Source: Deltaproteobacteria bacterium
Lineage (GTDB): Bacteria; Desulfobacterota; Binatia; HRBIN30; JACQVA1
Length of the DNA: 64,000 nucleotides
Direction of reading: 5' to 3'
Assembly: GCA_016178705.1 (NCBI GenBank)
Contig: JACOST010000013.1
Coordinates: 1 to 64,000, forward strand
Part shown: positions 7,620-15,344 of the stretch, one piece after another
Position numbering within the stretch: position 1 is the first letter of the stretch
Layout of the letters: each line of letters opens with the position of its first letter
Position numbers and translations under genes: made by a program
The notes under the pieces: generated by a model
The model's database searches: none
Seen by the model: the letters and a program-made list of their open reading frames with translations, nothing else
What the model was told of the DNA's origin: nothing

Positions 7620-8269
7620 CACGTCACCGCCGGGCGATACGGCACGAAGCGAGCGAGCGGCTGCAGCACGCCGAGCGTCAGTCCGTAAATCAGGTGCGTC
7701 AACGCCGCGATCCAGACCGGCATCAGATTGAGGACGTATGGTTCGCCGACCAAGCGCGGCTGCAGCCACGACAGCACGAAGTAAAAATTGACCACCCACA
7801 TCAGCAACCCGTACAGCGCGCCGAGCGCGATCTGCTGCAGATAGGAACTCGGGAAGTAACGGCTGATGAAGACCTGAAACACCGCGCCCGCAGCCGCCCC
7901 GACCGAGAAGTGCGCGACCGCAACCAACATGAAGAAGTTGAGATCCTCGGTGGTCAGCGCCTTGGCCCCGAGGAAGGCGGTGCCGTAGACGCGCAGGAAC
8001 AGCAGCGGGTCCTGATTGACCATCAAGGACCCGATGACATGGAAGGCGAAACTGGTGACGCTGCCGACAATGCCGAGCGTGGTGCCGGCGACCAGATAGA
8101 AGGTCAGGTAGAACCCGGTCGGCGGCCACGTGCGGCCGGTCGGGACCGTCAGCCGTGCTTCCAGGTCGGCAATGGCCACCCGATGGTCCTCGATCTCCCG
8201 CAGAATGTCTTCCCGCCCCGCCATGAGTCGCAGCACCGGATCGCAAGCGACATGCCACGGCCGTACCAA
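7619..8269 (-). CDS. Polytopic membrane protein heading the cbb3 oxidase operon, unknown
   Basis: This is a 216-residue protein (201 if it starts at the ATG at 8224, which gives MAGREDILREIE and may be the true start). A short charged coiled segment (residues 16-42) precedes about five hydrophobic helices, including YLTFYLVAGTTLGIVGSVTSFAF, FFMLVAVAHFSVGAAAGAVFQVF and IALGALYGLLMWVVNFYFVLSW. I recognise no named family. It is the first gene of the operon and is ATGA-coupled to the dihaem cytochrome, so a role in oxidase assembly or as an extra subunit is plausible but inferred. Confidence 0.75.
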   Translation of the reverse strand: MVRPWHVACDPVLRLMAGREDILREIEDHRVAIADLEARLTVPTGRTWPPTGFYLTFYLVAGTTLGIVGSVTSFAFHVIGSLMVNQDPLLFLRVYGTAFLGAKALTTEDLNFFMLVAVAHFSVGAAAGAVFQVFISRYFPSSYLQQIALGALYGLLMWVVNFYFVLSWLQPRLVGEPYVLNLMPVWIAALTHLIYGLTLGVLQPLARFVPYRPAVT

Positions 8270-8586
8270 GTTGTAGCTATCGCTCGCCGCATCAGCCCCG
8301 ATCGTCCAATTACTGCGAGTGGGAACGCCGAGCGTGCGGTACTCGCGCGCGCGCGAAACCTCAACGCGGGAGGCTCTTCACAAGAGCGCCGACATCCCCA
8401 CTCGTCATTCCGGCGAAAGCCGGAATCCAGGATCGCGCCCCGTCCCCCCGCCTGGATGCCGGCTTTCGCCGGCATGACGGACGCGTTGCGTGGATCTCTG
8501 GTGCAAGCCAACTCGGGGTATGGCTCGCTCGCATCGTTCAACAAGCGCTTGACGATGGAGACGGAACTCGCGATCTTCATCAGGGC
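8270..8586. other. Divergent intergenic region with a palindromic repeat
   Basis: This gap of 317 bases lies between the oxidase operon (leftward) and a GNAT-type gene (rightward). It contains palindromic repeat family B copy 2 (8403-8479). I found no FNR-like TTGAT-N4-ATCAA box and no convincing -35/-10 pair. The minus-strand ORF through it is a translation of the repeat. Confidence 0.6.
8403..8479. repeat. Palindromic repeat family B, copy 2
   Basis: The arms are 8403-8431 (CGTCATTCCGGCGAAAGCCG... ) and 8451-8479 (its near-perfect complement ending GGCATGACG). Each arm is itself palindromic around CCGGCGAAAGCCGG. This is the widespread proteobacterial repeat whose translation reads MPAKAGIQ/VIPAEAGIQ. 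Confidence 0.9.
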
Positions 8587-9933
8587 ATGACTGATCACGA
8601 ATTGGAGGATGTAGCCGGGGATCGGGCAGCGCGGGTTCGCTGGGCGCTCCGCCTACTCGAATCCGGCGGTGCAGCAGTCGCGGCGGACGAGCTGGCGGCA
8701 GCGTTGGCGGGCGTCGGGCCGTTCGGCCAACATGAGAATTTCGGCGCGTACCTTGCGTTCTGGAATATACGGATCGGACCGCATCGCCTGGCGGCGGTGC
8801 GGCGCGGCGCCGGCGATGTCATTGAAGTCATCCTCCTCGATCAGCGCGCGCGCCGCTGGCGGCTCGATTGCGGCGTGGAGTTCGCGCCGCCGCATCGACT
8901 CACGCGCTTCGAGATCCAGCGAGAACTTCCCGCCGGCGTCGCGATCCGCCGCGCGACCGTCGCGGATGCCGACGCCATCGCCAGCATCGAGCGCGGCAGC
9001 GCCATCGTCCGTGACGACGGTGTGCGCGTCACCATCGTTCGCGGCGCGCAGTTGTTCGATCAACTCCGTCTCATGGACGCAGCGCGGGTGTTTCTCGCCG
9101 AAGACAACGGGACGCCAATCGCCTGCGAGGCAATCGGCGCGCACCGTGCGCGCGTCGGCGGTCAACTGGTCACGCTGCTGTATCGGCATCACACCCGCGT
9201 GCTGCCCAGCCATCAGCGGATCGGACTCAACGACGCGTTCTCGGCGCGCGTGAACGAGTTCGCTCAAACCGAAACCCGGCCGGATAGCGGCTATGTCTAC
9301 ACCGACCCGCACAACGAAGCGGTGCGCGAGTGGCAAGCATCGGCCAGCGGCGCACACACCTGGCGGATCGCGCGCGCGTGGAACTATCGGCCGTTCCGCG
9401 CGCTGCTGCGCTGCGCCGCGGTGTCCGGGACTGCCGCGGGTCACGCGGCAACGCGCGCTGACGCGGCGCGGATCGTCGCGTTGGTAAACGCCTGCCATGA
9501 ACGCGAGGAGATGTTTCTTCCATACGACGCGGGACGGTTGGCGAGCCGCCTCGATCGCCTTCCCGAGTCGTACGGATGGGCGCGGGTGTGGTTAGAAGGC
9601 GAGGCAGTCGTCGGCGTGTGGGAGTCCGGCGAACTGTGCGTCCGCGACGAAAACGGCAAGACGACCGAGTCGGTACGTGCGTACGTTCTCGACTACGGCT
9701 TCGATCCGCAACGCGGGCTGCGCGACTTCGAGCGCTTGCTGCGCGCGTGGTGTGCCCGCCTAGCCGACCGCGGCGTCACCCATCTTTCGATTTTCAGTTC
9801 CCCCGCGTCGCTGGGATCGGAGTTGATTCGCGACCTCGCCGAGGCCGTCGTGGAGGTTCAGTTTCAGTGCCGCCTCGGCGAGCCTCCCGATGTGTCCGAG
9901 CGCGGATTCTACGTCGATCACGTCTATTTCTGA
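8587..9933 (+). CDS. GNAT-fold acyltransferase-like protein, double domain
   Basis: This is a 448-residue soluble protein. Residues 1-105 form an N-terminal alpha/beta region without a clear family. Residues 112-230 start with VAIRRATVADADAIASIE, the typical beginning of a GNAT domain, and a second related segment (TRADAARIVALVNACHEREEMFLP, then WARVWLEGEAVVGVWESG) follows around 290-410. The Q/RxxGxG/A acetyl-CoA loop is not obvious in either, so activity is uncertain. It is related in flavour to the other GNAT-like protein at 29534. It is convergent with the glyoxalase-like gene, 10 bases apart. Confidence 0.6.
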   Translation: MTDHELEDVAGDRAARVRWALRLLESGGAAVAADELAAALAGVGPFGQHENFGAYLAFWNIRIGPHRLAAVRRGAGDVIEVILLDQRARRWRLDCGVEFAPPHRLTRFEIQRELPAGVAIRRATVADADAIASIERGSAIVRDDGVRVTIVRGAQLFDQLRLMDAARVFLAEDNGTPIACEAIGAHRARVGGQLVTLLYRHHTRVLPSHQRIGLNDAFSARVNEFAQTETRPDSGYVYTDPHNEAVREWQASASGAHTWRIARAWNYRPFRALLRCAAVSGTAAGHAATRADAARIVALVNACHEREEMFLPYDAGRLASRLDRLPESYGWARVWLEGEAVVGVWESGELCVRDENGKTTESVRAYVLDYGFDPQRGLRDFERLLRAWCARLADRGVTHLSIFSSPASLGSELIRDLAEAVVEVQFQCRLGEPPDVSERGFYVDHVYF

Positions 9934-9943
9934 CGGGCTTCGC

Positions 9944-10393
9944 CTAGTCAGCGGGCCGTTCACCAAGGACTTCATGGAACCTGAGGAGATATCCGTCCGG
10001 GTCCATCACGAGGATCTGTCGCTGGCCGATCAGGATGGTCTCCCGTCGGTACCATGCTTCGCGGGGTTGCATCTTGAGCGGGTAGTTGGCGTTCGCCAAC
10101 GCCAGGAGAATTTGGTCAAGCGACTCGACGCGAATCTCAAGGTTCATACCGCGACCCAACGGGTATTCGAGCGCGCCGGTTCGCCACGCCCCCGCCCGTA
10201 ACTCCTCATCGGTTGCGGCGTCGGTCGCCGAAACCTGTTCGAGCATCAACTGACTGTTGCCGAGGGACAAGAACGCAAACCCAACGTCTTGCCGTTGATA
10301 CTCGATCTTGAAGGGCAGCGTCTGTGTGTAGAACCGCAGGCTCGCTTCGATGTCGAGAACCCCAAGCTCCGGAATGAGGTCGTTGTACGTCAT
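9944..10393 (-). CDS. Glyoxalase/bleomycin-resistance (VOC) superfamily protein
   Basis: This 149-residue protein has the paired beta-alpha-beta-beta-beta layout of the vicinal oxygen chelate fold. The first module is LGVLDIEASLRFYTQTLPFKIEYQ...FAFLSLGNSQLMLEQ and the second MNLEIRVESLDQILLAL...ILVMDPDGYLLRFHE. The terminal Glu of RFHE matches the usual metal-binding position, while the first-strand ligand is not a clear His. The substrate is unknown. The ATG at 10393 was chosen over a longer frame that overprints the thioesterase gene. Two thioesterase genes lie just upstream on the same strand. Confidence 0.85.
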   Translation of the reverse strand: MTYNDLIPELGVLDIEASLRFYTQTLPFKIEYQRQDVGFAFLSLGNSQLMLEQVSATDAATDEELRAGAWRTGALEYPLGRGMNLEIRVESLDQILLALANANYPLKMQPREAWYRRETILIGQRQILVMDPDGYLLRFHEVLGERPAD

Positions 10394-10434
10394 TGAAGAC
10401 GCAAGAGTCTGCAACGTGCGCGAACCAACGCCCG

Positions 10435-10818
10435 CTACAGCAAGAATTTTCCGTTGCCCGACGCGACTGGGCGCGATGGGTCGTCCTGCCACGCGATGAC
10501 GTGGACCACGGCGACGCGACGGCCGAGTTTGAAGATGTCGGCGCGCGCGCGGGTGGTGGCGGGGCCAGCGGAGCGGAGGTAGTCGATCGCGAAGTTGATC
10601 GGTTTGGGCACCTTGTCGGTGCCGCTCTCGTCGATCAGCCGGAGAATCGCCGTCAGCTCGAGGAACGCACCGAGAACGCCGCCGTGGATCGCCGGGAGCA
10701 TGACGTTGCCGATGATCTCCTGACGGAACGGCAGCACACATTCGAGCGCGCCGTTGGCGCGATCCACCGCGACGCCGAGAAAGCGCGCATAGGGTATGAA
10801 ATCGAGTACATCGCTCAC
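10435..10818 (-). CDS. PaaI-type hot-dog thioesterase
   Basis: This 127-residue single hot-dog domain has IHGGVLGAFLELTAILRL, the PaaI-family HGG motif at the start of the central helix, with Glu where many members have Asp. The probable reaction is hydrolysis of acyl-CoA thioesters. The GTG start at 10818 overlaps the TGA of the second thioesterase gene (GTGA) and has GAGGAACC ahead of it. The pair may form a heteromer, since each partner keeps a different half of the usual motif (see the next gene). Confidence 0.85.
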   Translation of the reverse strand: MSDVLDFIPYARFLGVAVDRANGALECVLPFRQEIIGNVMLPAIHGGVLGAFLELTAILRLIDESGTDKVPKPINFAIDYLRSAGPATTRARADIFKLGRRVAVVHVIAWQDDPSRPVASGNGKFLL

Positions 10819-11327
10819 GACGGTTCCTCCCTGTCCTCGGGCGCGCCATCGCGCATGAACCGCTCGAAGGAGCTGCCGGCAGGATTCGCCCCCAGCATGA
10901 ACGTGCCCAGGCAACTCGCGAACGGGTCATCGGGGCCACGCTCGTAAGCAATGCCACGAATGAAGGCAACGTTGCGCGTTACTTTGTAGCAGTCGACGCG
11001 CGCGTAGAGATCGAGCCCCGGCGCCGCGGCGCGGAGGTAGTCGACGCGCAGGTCCACGGTCGCGATCGCCCGCAAGACATCGAGCGCGCACGCAACCGCA
11101 AGGCCGGAGGCGTGATCGAGGAGTGTGGTAATCGCGCCACCGAAGACGACCTTGCGGACCGGGTCGCCGATGAGCTCCGCACGATAGGGCAGCATGATGA
11201 TGGCGAAGCCCGGCCCGGTCTCAATCACCTTCATGCCGAGGTGATGCGCGTGCGGAGTATGGCTCGCCATGTCGTCGCGACCGGGGCCGAAGAGGGACCC
11301 GAGGGCGTATTGCTGATTCGAGGACAT
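10815..11327 (-). CDS. PaaI-type hot-dog thioesterase
   Basis: This 170-residue hot-dog protein has VVFGGAITTLLDHASGLAV, the catalytic loop and helix with the conserved Asp, but FGG in place of HGG. Strands LRAIATVDLRVDYLRAAAPG and LYARVDCYKVTRNVAFIRGIAY follow, as in PaaI acyl-CoA thioesterases. The ATG at 11327 (MSSNQQY) was preferred to an upstream TTG. It is coupled by GTGA overlap to the following thioesterase, which retains HGG but not the Asp. It diverges from the GH36-like gene, about 80 bases apart. Confidence 0.85.
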   Translation of the reverse strand: MSSNQQYALGSLFGPGRDDMASHTPHAHHLGMKVIETGPGFAIIMLPYRAELIGDPVRKVVFGGAITTLLDHASGLAVACALDVLRAIATVDLRVDYLRAAAPGLDLYARVDCYKVTRNVAFIRGIAYERGPDDPFASCLGTFMLGANPAGSSFERFMRDGAPEDREEPS

Positions 11328-11406
11328 GCGCGATTGTAGCACTCGCCGCTGTCAGTAGAAGAGTGGGTACTTGCGATACGCGACGCGCGACGATACTGAG
11401 CGCCGC

Positions 11407-13764
11407 ATGCCGCCCGCTGACGAACTCGAAGCCGCACGCGGGCTCACGCTGCATCTCGGTGACTCGGTGCCGTGGCGTCTGAGTTGGGGCGAGCCGGACT
11501 GGCTCGGGCCGATCGGCTTCATGTTGCAGCGCGCGGGAGAGGTGCACGGCGGTGGCGTCGACGTACCGGGCGCGCGGCGTTTGCAACCCAGCCTCCACAG
11601 CTTCGCGGGGCGCGACGATCTCGGCGCGTACAATGGTGTCGACGTGGCGTGGGCAACGCTGCCGATCTCGCTTCGCACCAGCGTCCGCGCCTACGTCGAC
11701 GCGCCCGTCATCGTGTTTCGCATCGAGTCCCCGGACGGTGTGCGCGAACTCAGCACTGGGCGTTTCGAACAGCCCTCGGTCGTGTGGCCACTGTTCCGGC
11801 CAACGCAGCGTCAAGCTGGCGGCGTGCCGGCCGGCACCGTGTCGTGTGGCCATCAGTACACCGAGTTCGCGTTGCCAGTGAGCGGCGATGCGCACTGTAC
11901 GGGCTTCCGCTTCGCGCCGAATCGGCCACCGGTGGTCGAGCCGTTGCTATTCATTGCGCCCGACGGTCGCACGCTGCTGCTTGCGCCGCTCGATCAGTTT
12001 CACGAACAGATCATCGTCGTGCCAGCTGACCGCGAGTCGGCCGCTGAAGGCGTACGCTGCGGCTGGCACGGTGACCTGGCAGAGGTTCCCGCCGGCTTCG
12101 CAACAGAGTTGGTGCTATGGACGGGCGATGGACCGCGTGAGGTGCTCGACGCGTGGGCCGCATTGTTGCGGCAGCGTCATGGGACTCAGCGCGCGACCCG
12201 CTACGCCGACGCCGGCGTCGGCAAGCTGTCGTACTGGACCGACAACGGCAGCGTCTTCTACTACCGCACCGAGCCGGAGTGCGATTACCTCACCACGTTG
12301 GAACACGTCGTTGCCGACTTGCACGCGCACGATGTTCCAGTCCGCTCGTTGCAGATCGATTCGTGGTTCTACCCGCATGAGAACCTCCGCGAGGTGAGCG
12401 CCGAGGGGGCGCCGATCGTGCCGCCGAGCGGCATGTTGAAATGGGAGCCACGCGCGGACCTCTTTCCCGACGGCGCATCTGATCTCCAACGGCGCGTCGG
12501 CGGTCTGCCGCTGACGTTTCACAGCCGTCACTTCTCGCGCCAGTCACCTTACTTTGAACAGTACGCGGCGTGGAGCGATGGAGCGTACGCGCACCCGACG
12601 GACGGGGTGCTGTTCGATCGGCTCATGGCGCAGGCGGCGGCGTGGGGCGCGATCACTTACGAGCAAGACTGGATGGTCGAGTCGTTCTTGGGCGTGCGCG
12701 GCCTGCGCGCCGCGCCCGGTCGCGCGCGCGCGTGGCAGGAGCAGCTCGACCGCGCCGCCGGCGAGCACGGGCTCACTCTGCAATGGTGCATGGCCACCCC
12801 CGCTGACTTCTTCCAGACCGTCACGCTGCGGCATCTCACATCGATCCGCACGAGCGGCGATTATCGCTACCTGTTCGACAATGGACTCAACTGGGTGTGG
12901 TTCCTTCACACCAACGCGCTGGCGCGCGCCCTCGGTCTCCATCCGTTCAAGGACGTGTTTCTCTCGCACGGCGCGACCGCGATCAGCGCGGGCGAGGAAT
13001 ACGCCGAGGTCGAGGCGCTGCTCGCCGGGTTGAGCGCGGGGCCGGTGGCGATCGGCGATCAACGCGGGCACACCGATCGCAACCTGGTGATGCGGGTCTG
13101 CCGCGAGGATGGCGTGCTGATCAAACCCGACGTGCCGCTCGCGGCGCTCGACCGCTGCTTTCTCCGCAACAGCTTCTTCGAAGCGTCACCGTTGGTTGGC
13201 GAGTGCTTCAGCCAGCATCCGGCCGGCCGCTGGCTGTACGTCGCCAGCTTCAACGCGTGGCGCGAGAAGCAGCCACTGCAGTTCCGGATCGACCTCGCTG
13301 ACCTCGGTAGTGTGCGACCGGACGGCGCGGTGCTCGTGTACGATTGGCGTAGTCGCCGGTGGGAACGCATTGAACGCAACGGCGGCTGGGATTGTACGCT
13401 CGAATTTCAAGACTGGGACTATCGCGTGCTGTGCCCATTGCTGCCCGGTGACGTGACCGTGTTCGGCGACGTGAGCAAGTACACCACCGCTGGTGACCGG
13501 CGCATCGCCGGCATCTCGACGACGACGGATGGCATTCGCTTCGACGTGCTAGGCACGCCGGGGTCGTCGATCGATATCCGCGGCTACGCCGCCACTCGGC
13601 CGCGCGGTTTCGCCGCGTGGGTACCGGGCGCGTCACGCACGATCGCCGCAGCCGACGCGCTCGCTGGCGAGTCGTGGTGCTGGGACGGCGATTCGGGCGA
13701 ATGGATTCTGCGCATCCGCAGCGGCGTACTCGGTCAACAACGGGTGTGCCTTACACCTGGCTGA
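11407..13764 (+). CDS. GH36/GH-D-clan-like glycoside hydrolase, distant
   Basis: This is about 785 residues from the ATG at 11407 (a TTG at 11371 adds 12). The layout is an N-terminal beta-rich region (1-250), a central barrel (about 265-620) and a C-terminal beta domain. Barrel features include VGKLSYWTDNGSVFYY, LQIDSWFYPHENL (a candidate strand carrying an acidic residue), FHSRHFSRQSPYF, AITYEQDWMVE (a second acidic residue), WCMATPADF and FLSHGATAISAGEEYAEVEALLAG, an order resembling alpha-galactosidase/raffinose-synthase-type enzymes. There is no signal peptide, so it probably acts in the cytoplasm. I assign the fold by pattern only; substrate and nucleophile are not established. Confidence 0.55.
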   Translation: MPPADELEAARGLTLHLGDSVPWRLSWGEPDWLGPIGFMLQRAGEVHGGGVDVPGARRLQPSLHSFAGRDDLGAYNGVDVAWATLPISLRTSVRAYVDAPVIVFRIESPDGVRELSTGRFEQPSVVWPLFRPTQRQAGGVPAGTVSCGHQYTEFALPVSGDAHCTGFRFAPNRPPVVEPLLFIAPDGRTLLLAPLDQFHEQIIVVPADRESAAEGVRCGWHGDLAEVPAGFATELVLWTGDGPREVLDAWAALLRQRHGTQRATRYADAGVGKLSYWTDNGSVFYYRTEPECDYLTTLEHVVADLHAHDVPVRSLQIDSWFYPHENLREVSAEGAPIVPPSGMLKWEPRADLFPDGASDLQRRVGGLPLTFHSRHFSRQSPYFEQYAAWSDGAYAHPTDGVLFDRLMAQAAAWGAITYEQDWMVESFLGVRGLRAAPGRARAWQEQLDRAAGEHGLTLQWCMATPADFFQTVTLRHLTSIRTSGDYRYLFDNGLNWVWFLHTNALARALGLHPFKDVFLSHGATAISAGEEYAEVEALLAGLSAGPVAIGDQRGHTDRNLVMRVCREDGVLIKPDVPLAALDRCFLRNSFFEASPLVGECFSQHPAGRWLYVASFNAWREKQPLQFRIDLADLGSVRPDGAVLVYDWRSRRWERIERNGGWDCTLEFQDWDYRVLCPLLPGDVTVFGDVSKYTTAGDRRIAGISTTTDGIRFDVLGTPGSSIDIRGYAATRPRGFAAWVPGASRTIAAADALAGESWCWDGDSGEWILRIRSGVLGQQRVCLTPG

Positions 13765-14263
13765 ACGCGGCCGGGTACTCCACGGTACCACGAACCCCGC
13801 GGAGCACTCCCGGCATCAATTCGAGCGCCATGAAGGCGGCATCACGATACGGGGCTTCGAGTCCGAGGGCGCGCGCGGAGGTAAATCCGAAGCGTGGATA
13901 GTAGTTCGGGTGCCCCACGACCACGACAATGCGGTGCCCGAGTCGGCGGCAGTCATCGAGACCGTGTCGCACCAACTCGCAACCGACGCCGCGGTTCTGG
14001 AACTTCGGTCGCACCGCCATCGGTGCCAGAGCGAGCGCCGGCAGCGCGCCTTCGCTAGTTTGAAGGGCGATGCGACTAAAGAGGACGTGACCGACGACGG
14101 TCGTCCCATCGACGGCCACGAGCGACAGCTCGGGAATGAATTCGGCCGATGCACGGATAGCCTCGACCAGTCGCGCCTCATCGTCACGGCCGAAGGCAAG
14201 GGCGTTGATCTCGTGAATCGCCGCGTAGTCGGCGATCGTTTCGGCGCGAATGGCGAGGCTCAC
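13751..14263 (-). CDS. GNAT family N-acetyltransferase (YhbS-like)
   Basis: This 170-residue complete GNAT domain begins with LAIRAETIADYAAIHEINALAFGR. The acetyl-CoA motif A is LALAPMAVRPKFQNRGVGCELVRHGLDDCRRLG (Q-N-R-G-V-G is the pyrophosphate loop), followed by VVVVGHPNYYPRFGFTSAR, the hallmark of the YhbS subgroup. The substrate is unknown. Its 3' end overlaps the convergent GH36-like gene by 14 bases. Confidence 0.92.
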   Translation of the reverse strand: MSLAIRAETIADYAAIHEINALAFGRDDEARLVEAIRASAEFIPELSLVAVDGTTVVGHVLFSRIALQTSEGALPALALAPMAVRPKFQNRGVGCELVRHGLDDCRRLGHRIVVVVGHPNYYPRFGFTSARALGLEAPYRDAAFMALELMPGVLRGVRGTVEYPAAFSQV

Positions 14264-14563
14264 GCGCGTGGTCTATCTGGCCCCGGCGGCGGAGCCAAGC
14301 GCCGATTCTCCTCGAACTTGGACCGGTCATTGTTCGCTTGCGTTCGCTGCTTGCGTTCGGTTGTACCCCAGCGGCACACCTGCTATGGTCGCGCCACTCA
14401 AACTGACTGTCTGGCGCGAGAATCCCGCCTAGCACTGCGGCGTCTCGGCACGCCTCCCGCACCCCACAATCAGCGATGACAGCGACAACAGGTGCCGCTG
14501 TCCTAAGAAGAGGCAAACGCAACGCGGTCGCGGCGGCGACCCATCAATAAGGGAGTTCGTGCA
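14264..14563. other. Long 5' region of the RNA-binding protein gene
   Basis: These 300 bases have no gene. They hold an 11-base direct repeat GCTTGCGTTCG at 14336-14346 and 14349-14359, a weak promoter candidate TTGTAC-N17-TATGGT (14361-14389), and a 7-bp stem GACAGCG/CGCTGTC (14478-14502) shortly before the ribosome site AAGGGAG. If the promoter is real the transcript would have an untranslated leader of about 165 bases, which is common for cold-induced RRM genes. Confidence 0.4.
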
Positions 14564-14875
14564 ATGGGAAGGAAACTATACGTCGGCAATCTCGGGTTCG
14601 ACGTGACCCAGAAGGATCTCGAAGAGCTGTTCGCTCAGGCTGGCGCCTGCGAATCGGTGGCGGTCATCACTGATCGCGAAACCGGTCAGTCGCGCGGGTT
14701 CGGGTTCGTGGAAATGAGCTCGAACGGCGAGGCTCAGCGGGCCATCCAGCAGTTCGACGGGCAGGATTTCAAGGGTCGCGCGCTTAAGGTGAACGAGGCC
14801 AAAGAGCGCGAAAGCCGTGGCGGTGGTGGCGGTGGTGGCGGTGGTGGTGGCGGCGGCTGGAACCGTCGCTACTAG
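14564..14875 (+). CDS. Glycine-rich RRM RNA-binding protein
   Basis: This 103-residue protein is a single RNA-recognition motif (residues 3-80) with RNP2 LYVGNL at 5-10 and RNP1 RGFGFVEM near 45-52, then a tail of 13 consecutive glycines and WNRRY. It belongs to the bacterial and cyanobacterial Rbp family, which binds RNA and is often cold-regulated. A clean AGGGAG ribosome site lies upstream. A perfect 14-bp hairpin follows the stop. It is probably monocistronic. Confidence 0.96.
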   Translation: MGRKLYVGNLGFDVTQKDLEELFAQAGACESVAVITDRETGQSRGFGFVEMSSNGEAQRAIQQFDGQDFKGRALKVNEAKERESRGGGGGGGGGGGGGWNRRY

Positions 14876-14893
14876 TCGCGACCAGTTGTACCC

Positions 14894-14924
14894 TTCGCGC
14901 CCGCCTCAATGAGGCGGGCGCGAA
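14894..14924 (+). terminator. Perfect 14-bp hairpin after the RRM gene
   Basis: TTCGCGCCCGCCTC (14894-14907), a 3-base loop AAT and the exact complement GAGGCGGGCGCGAA (14911-14924) form a very stable stem 18 bases after the stop codon. There is no T-run, so it could act as a terminator, a 3' RNA-stability element, or both. The loop is symmetrical and could work for both strands. Confidence 0.65.
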
Positions 14925-14997
14925 CATCCTCCAGACGCGGGAGTGGCGCACACAGGTGGCAGCGCCGGCTGTCAACCCACGGCACTCAGGAGACTCC

Positions 14998-15330
14998 ATG
15001 CAATTCAGCCATCTGCCGACTTCGAAGCCGGCTCCCAAGCGCGTCAAAACCGGCCCTGTCTTCTGCGTCGGTTGGCGCGCATTCGTAAATTGGCCACAGC
15101 CGAATGGGGGTACGCCGCTGCCGGTCCCAATGACCGACGCCGAGGGCAAGACGATCGGCAACGATCTCATCGATGGTCAAGAAGTGGAGATCGTCTCGTG
15201 GCGCCCCCGCGCGCGCGAAGGTGTGGCCTATCAAATCAGGCGAATCACCGACCGCAGCGAGTGGTGGGTTGCCGCTCTGTACCTCCGCCGCCTGCGCCTT
15301 AGTGAGCCACGCGTAGCTACGCCGATCTGA
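14998..15330 (+). CDS. Hypothetical protein, 110 residues
   Basis: The ATG at 14998 is preceded by CAGGAGA; the longer open frame upstream lacks a ribosome site. It is a small soluble protein with FSHLPTSKPAPKRVKTGPVF, VGWRAFVNWPQPNGGTP and EVEIVSWRPRAREGVAYQI followed by ITDRSEWWVAALYLRRLRL. The alternation of short strands suggests a small beta-barrel. I do not recognise the family. It is followed after 14 bases by the radical SAM gene on the same strand and may be co-transcribed. Confidence 0.6.
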   Translation: MQFSHLPTSKPAPKRVKTGPVFCVGWRAFVNWPQPNGGTPLPVPMTDAEGKTIGNDLIDGQEVEIVSWRPRAREGVAYQIRRITDRSEWWVAALYLRRLRLSEPRVATPI

Positions 15331-15344
15331 GGTGCACGAAACGG

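Noticed and set aside
8149-8598. Minus-strand open frame upstream of the oxidase operon
   Set aside because: Its middle part is translated repeat family B (MPAKAGIQ), and the rest overlaps the start of the real membrane-protein gene in another frame.
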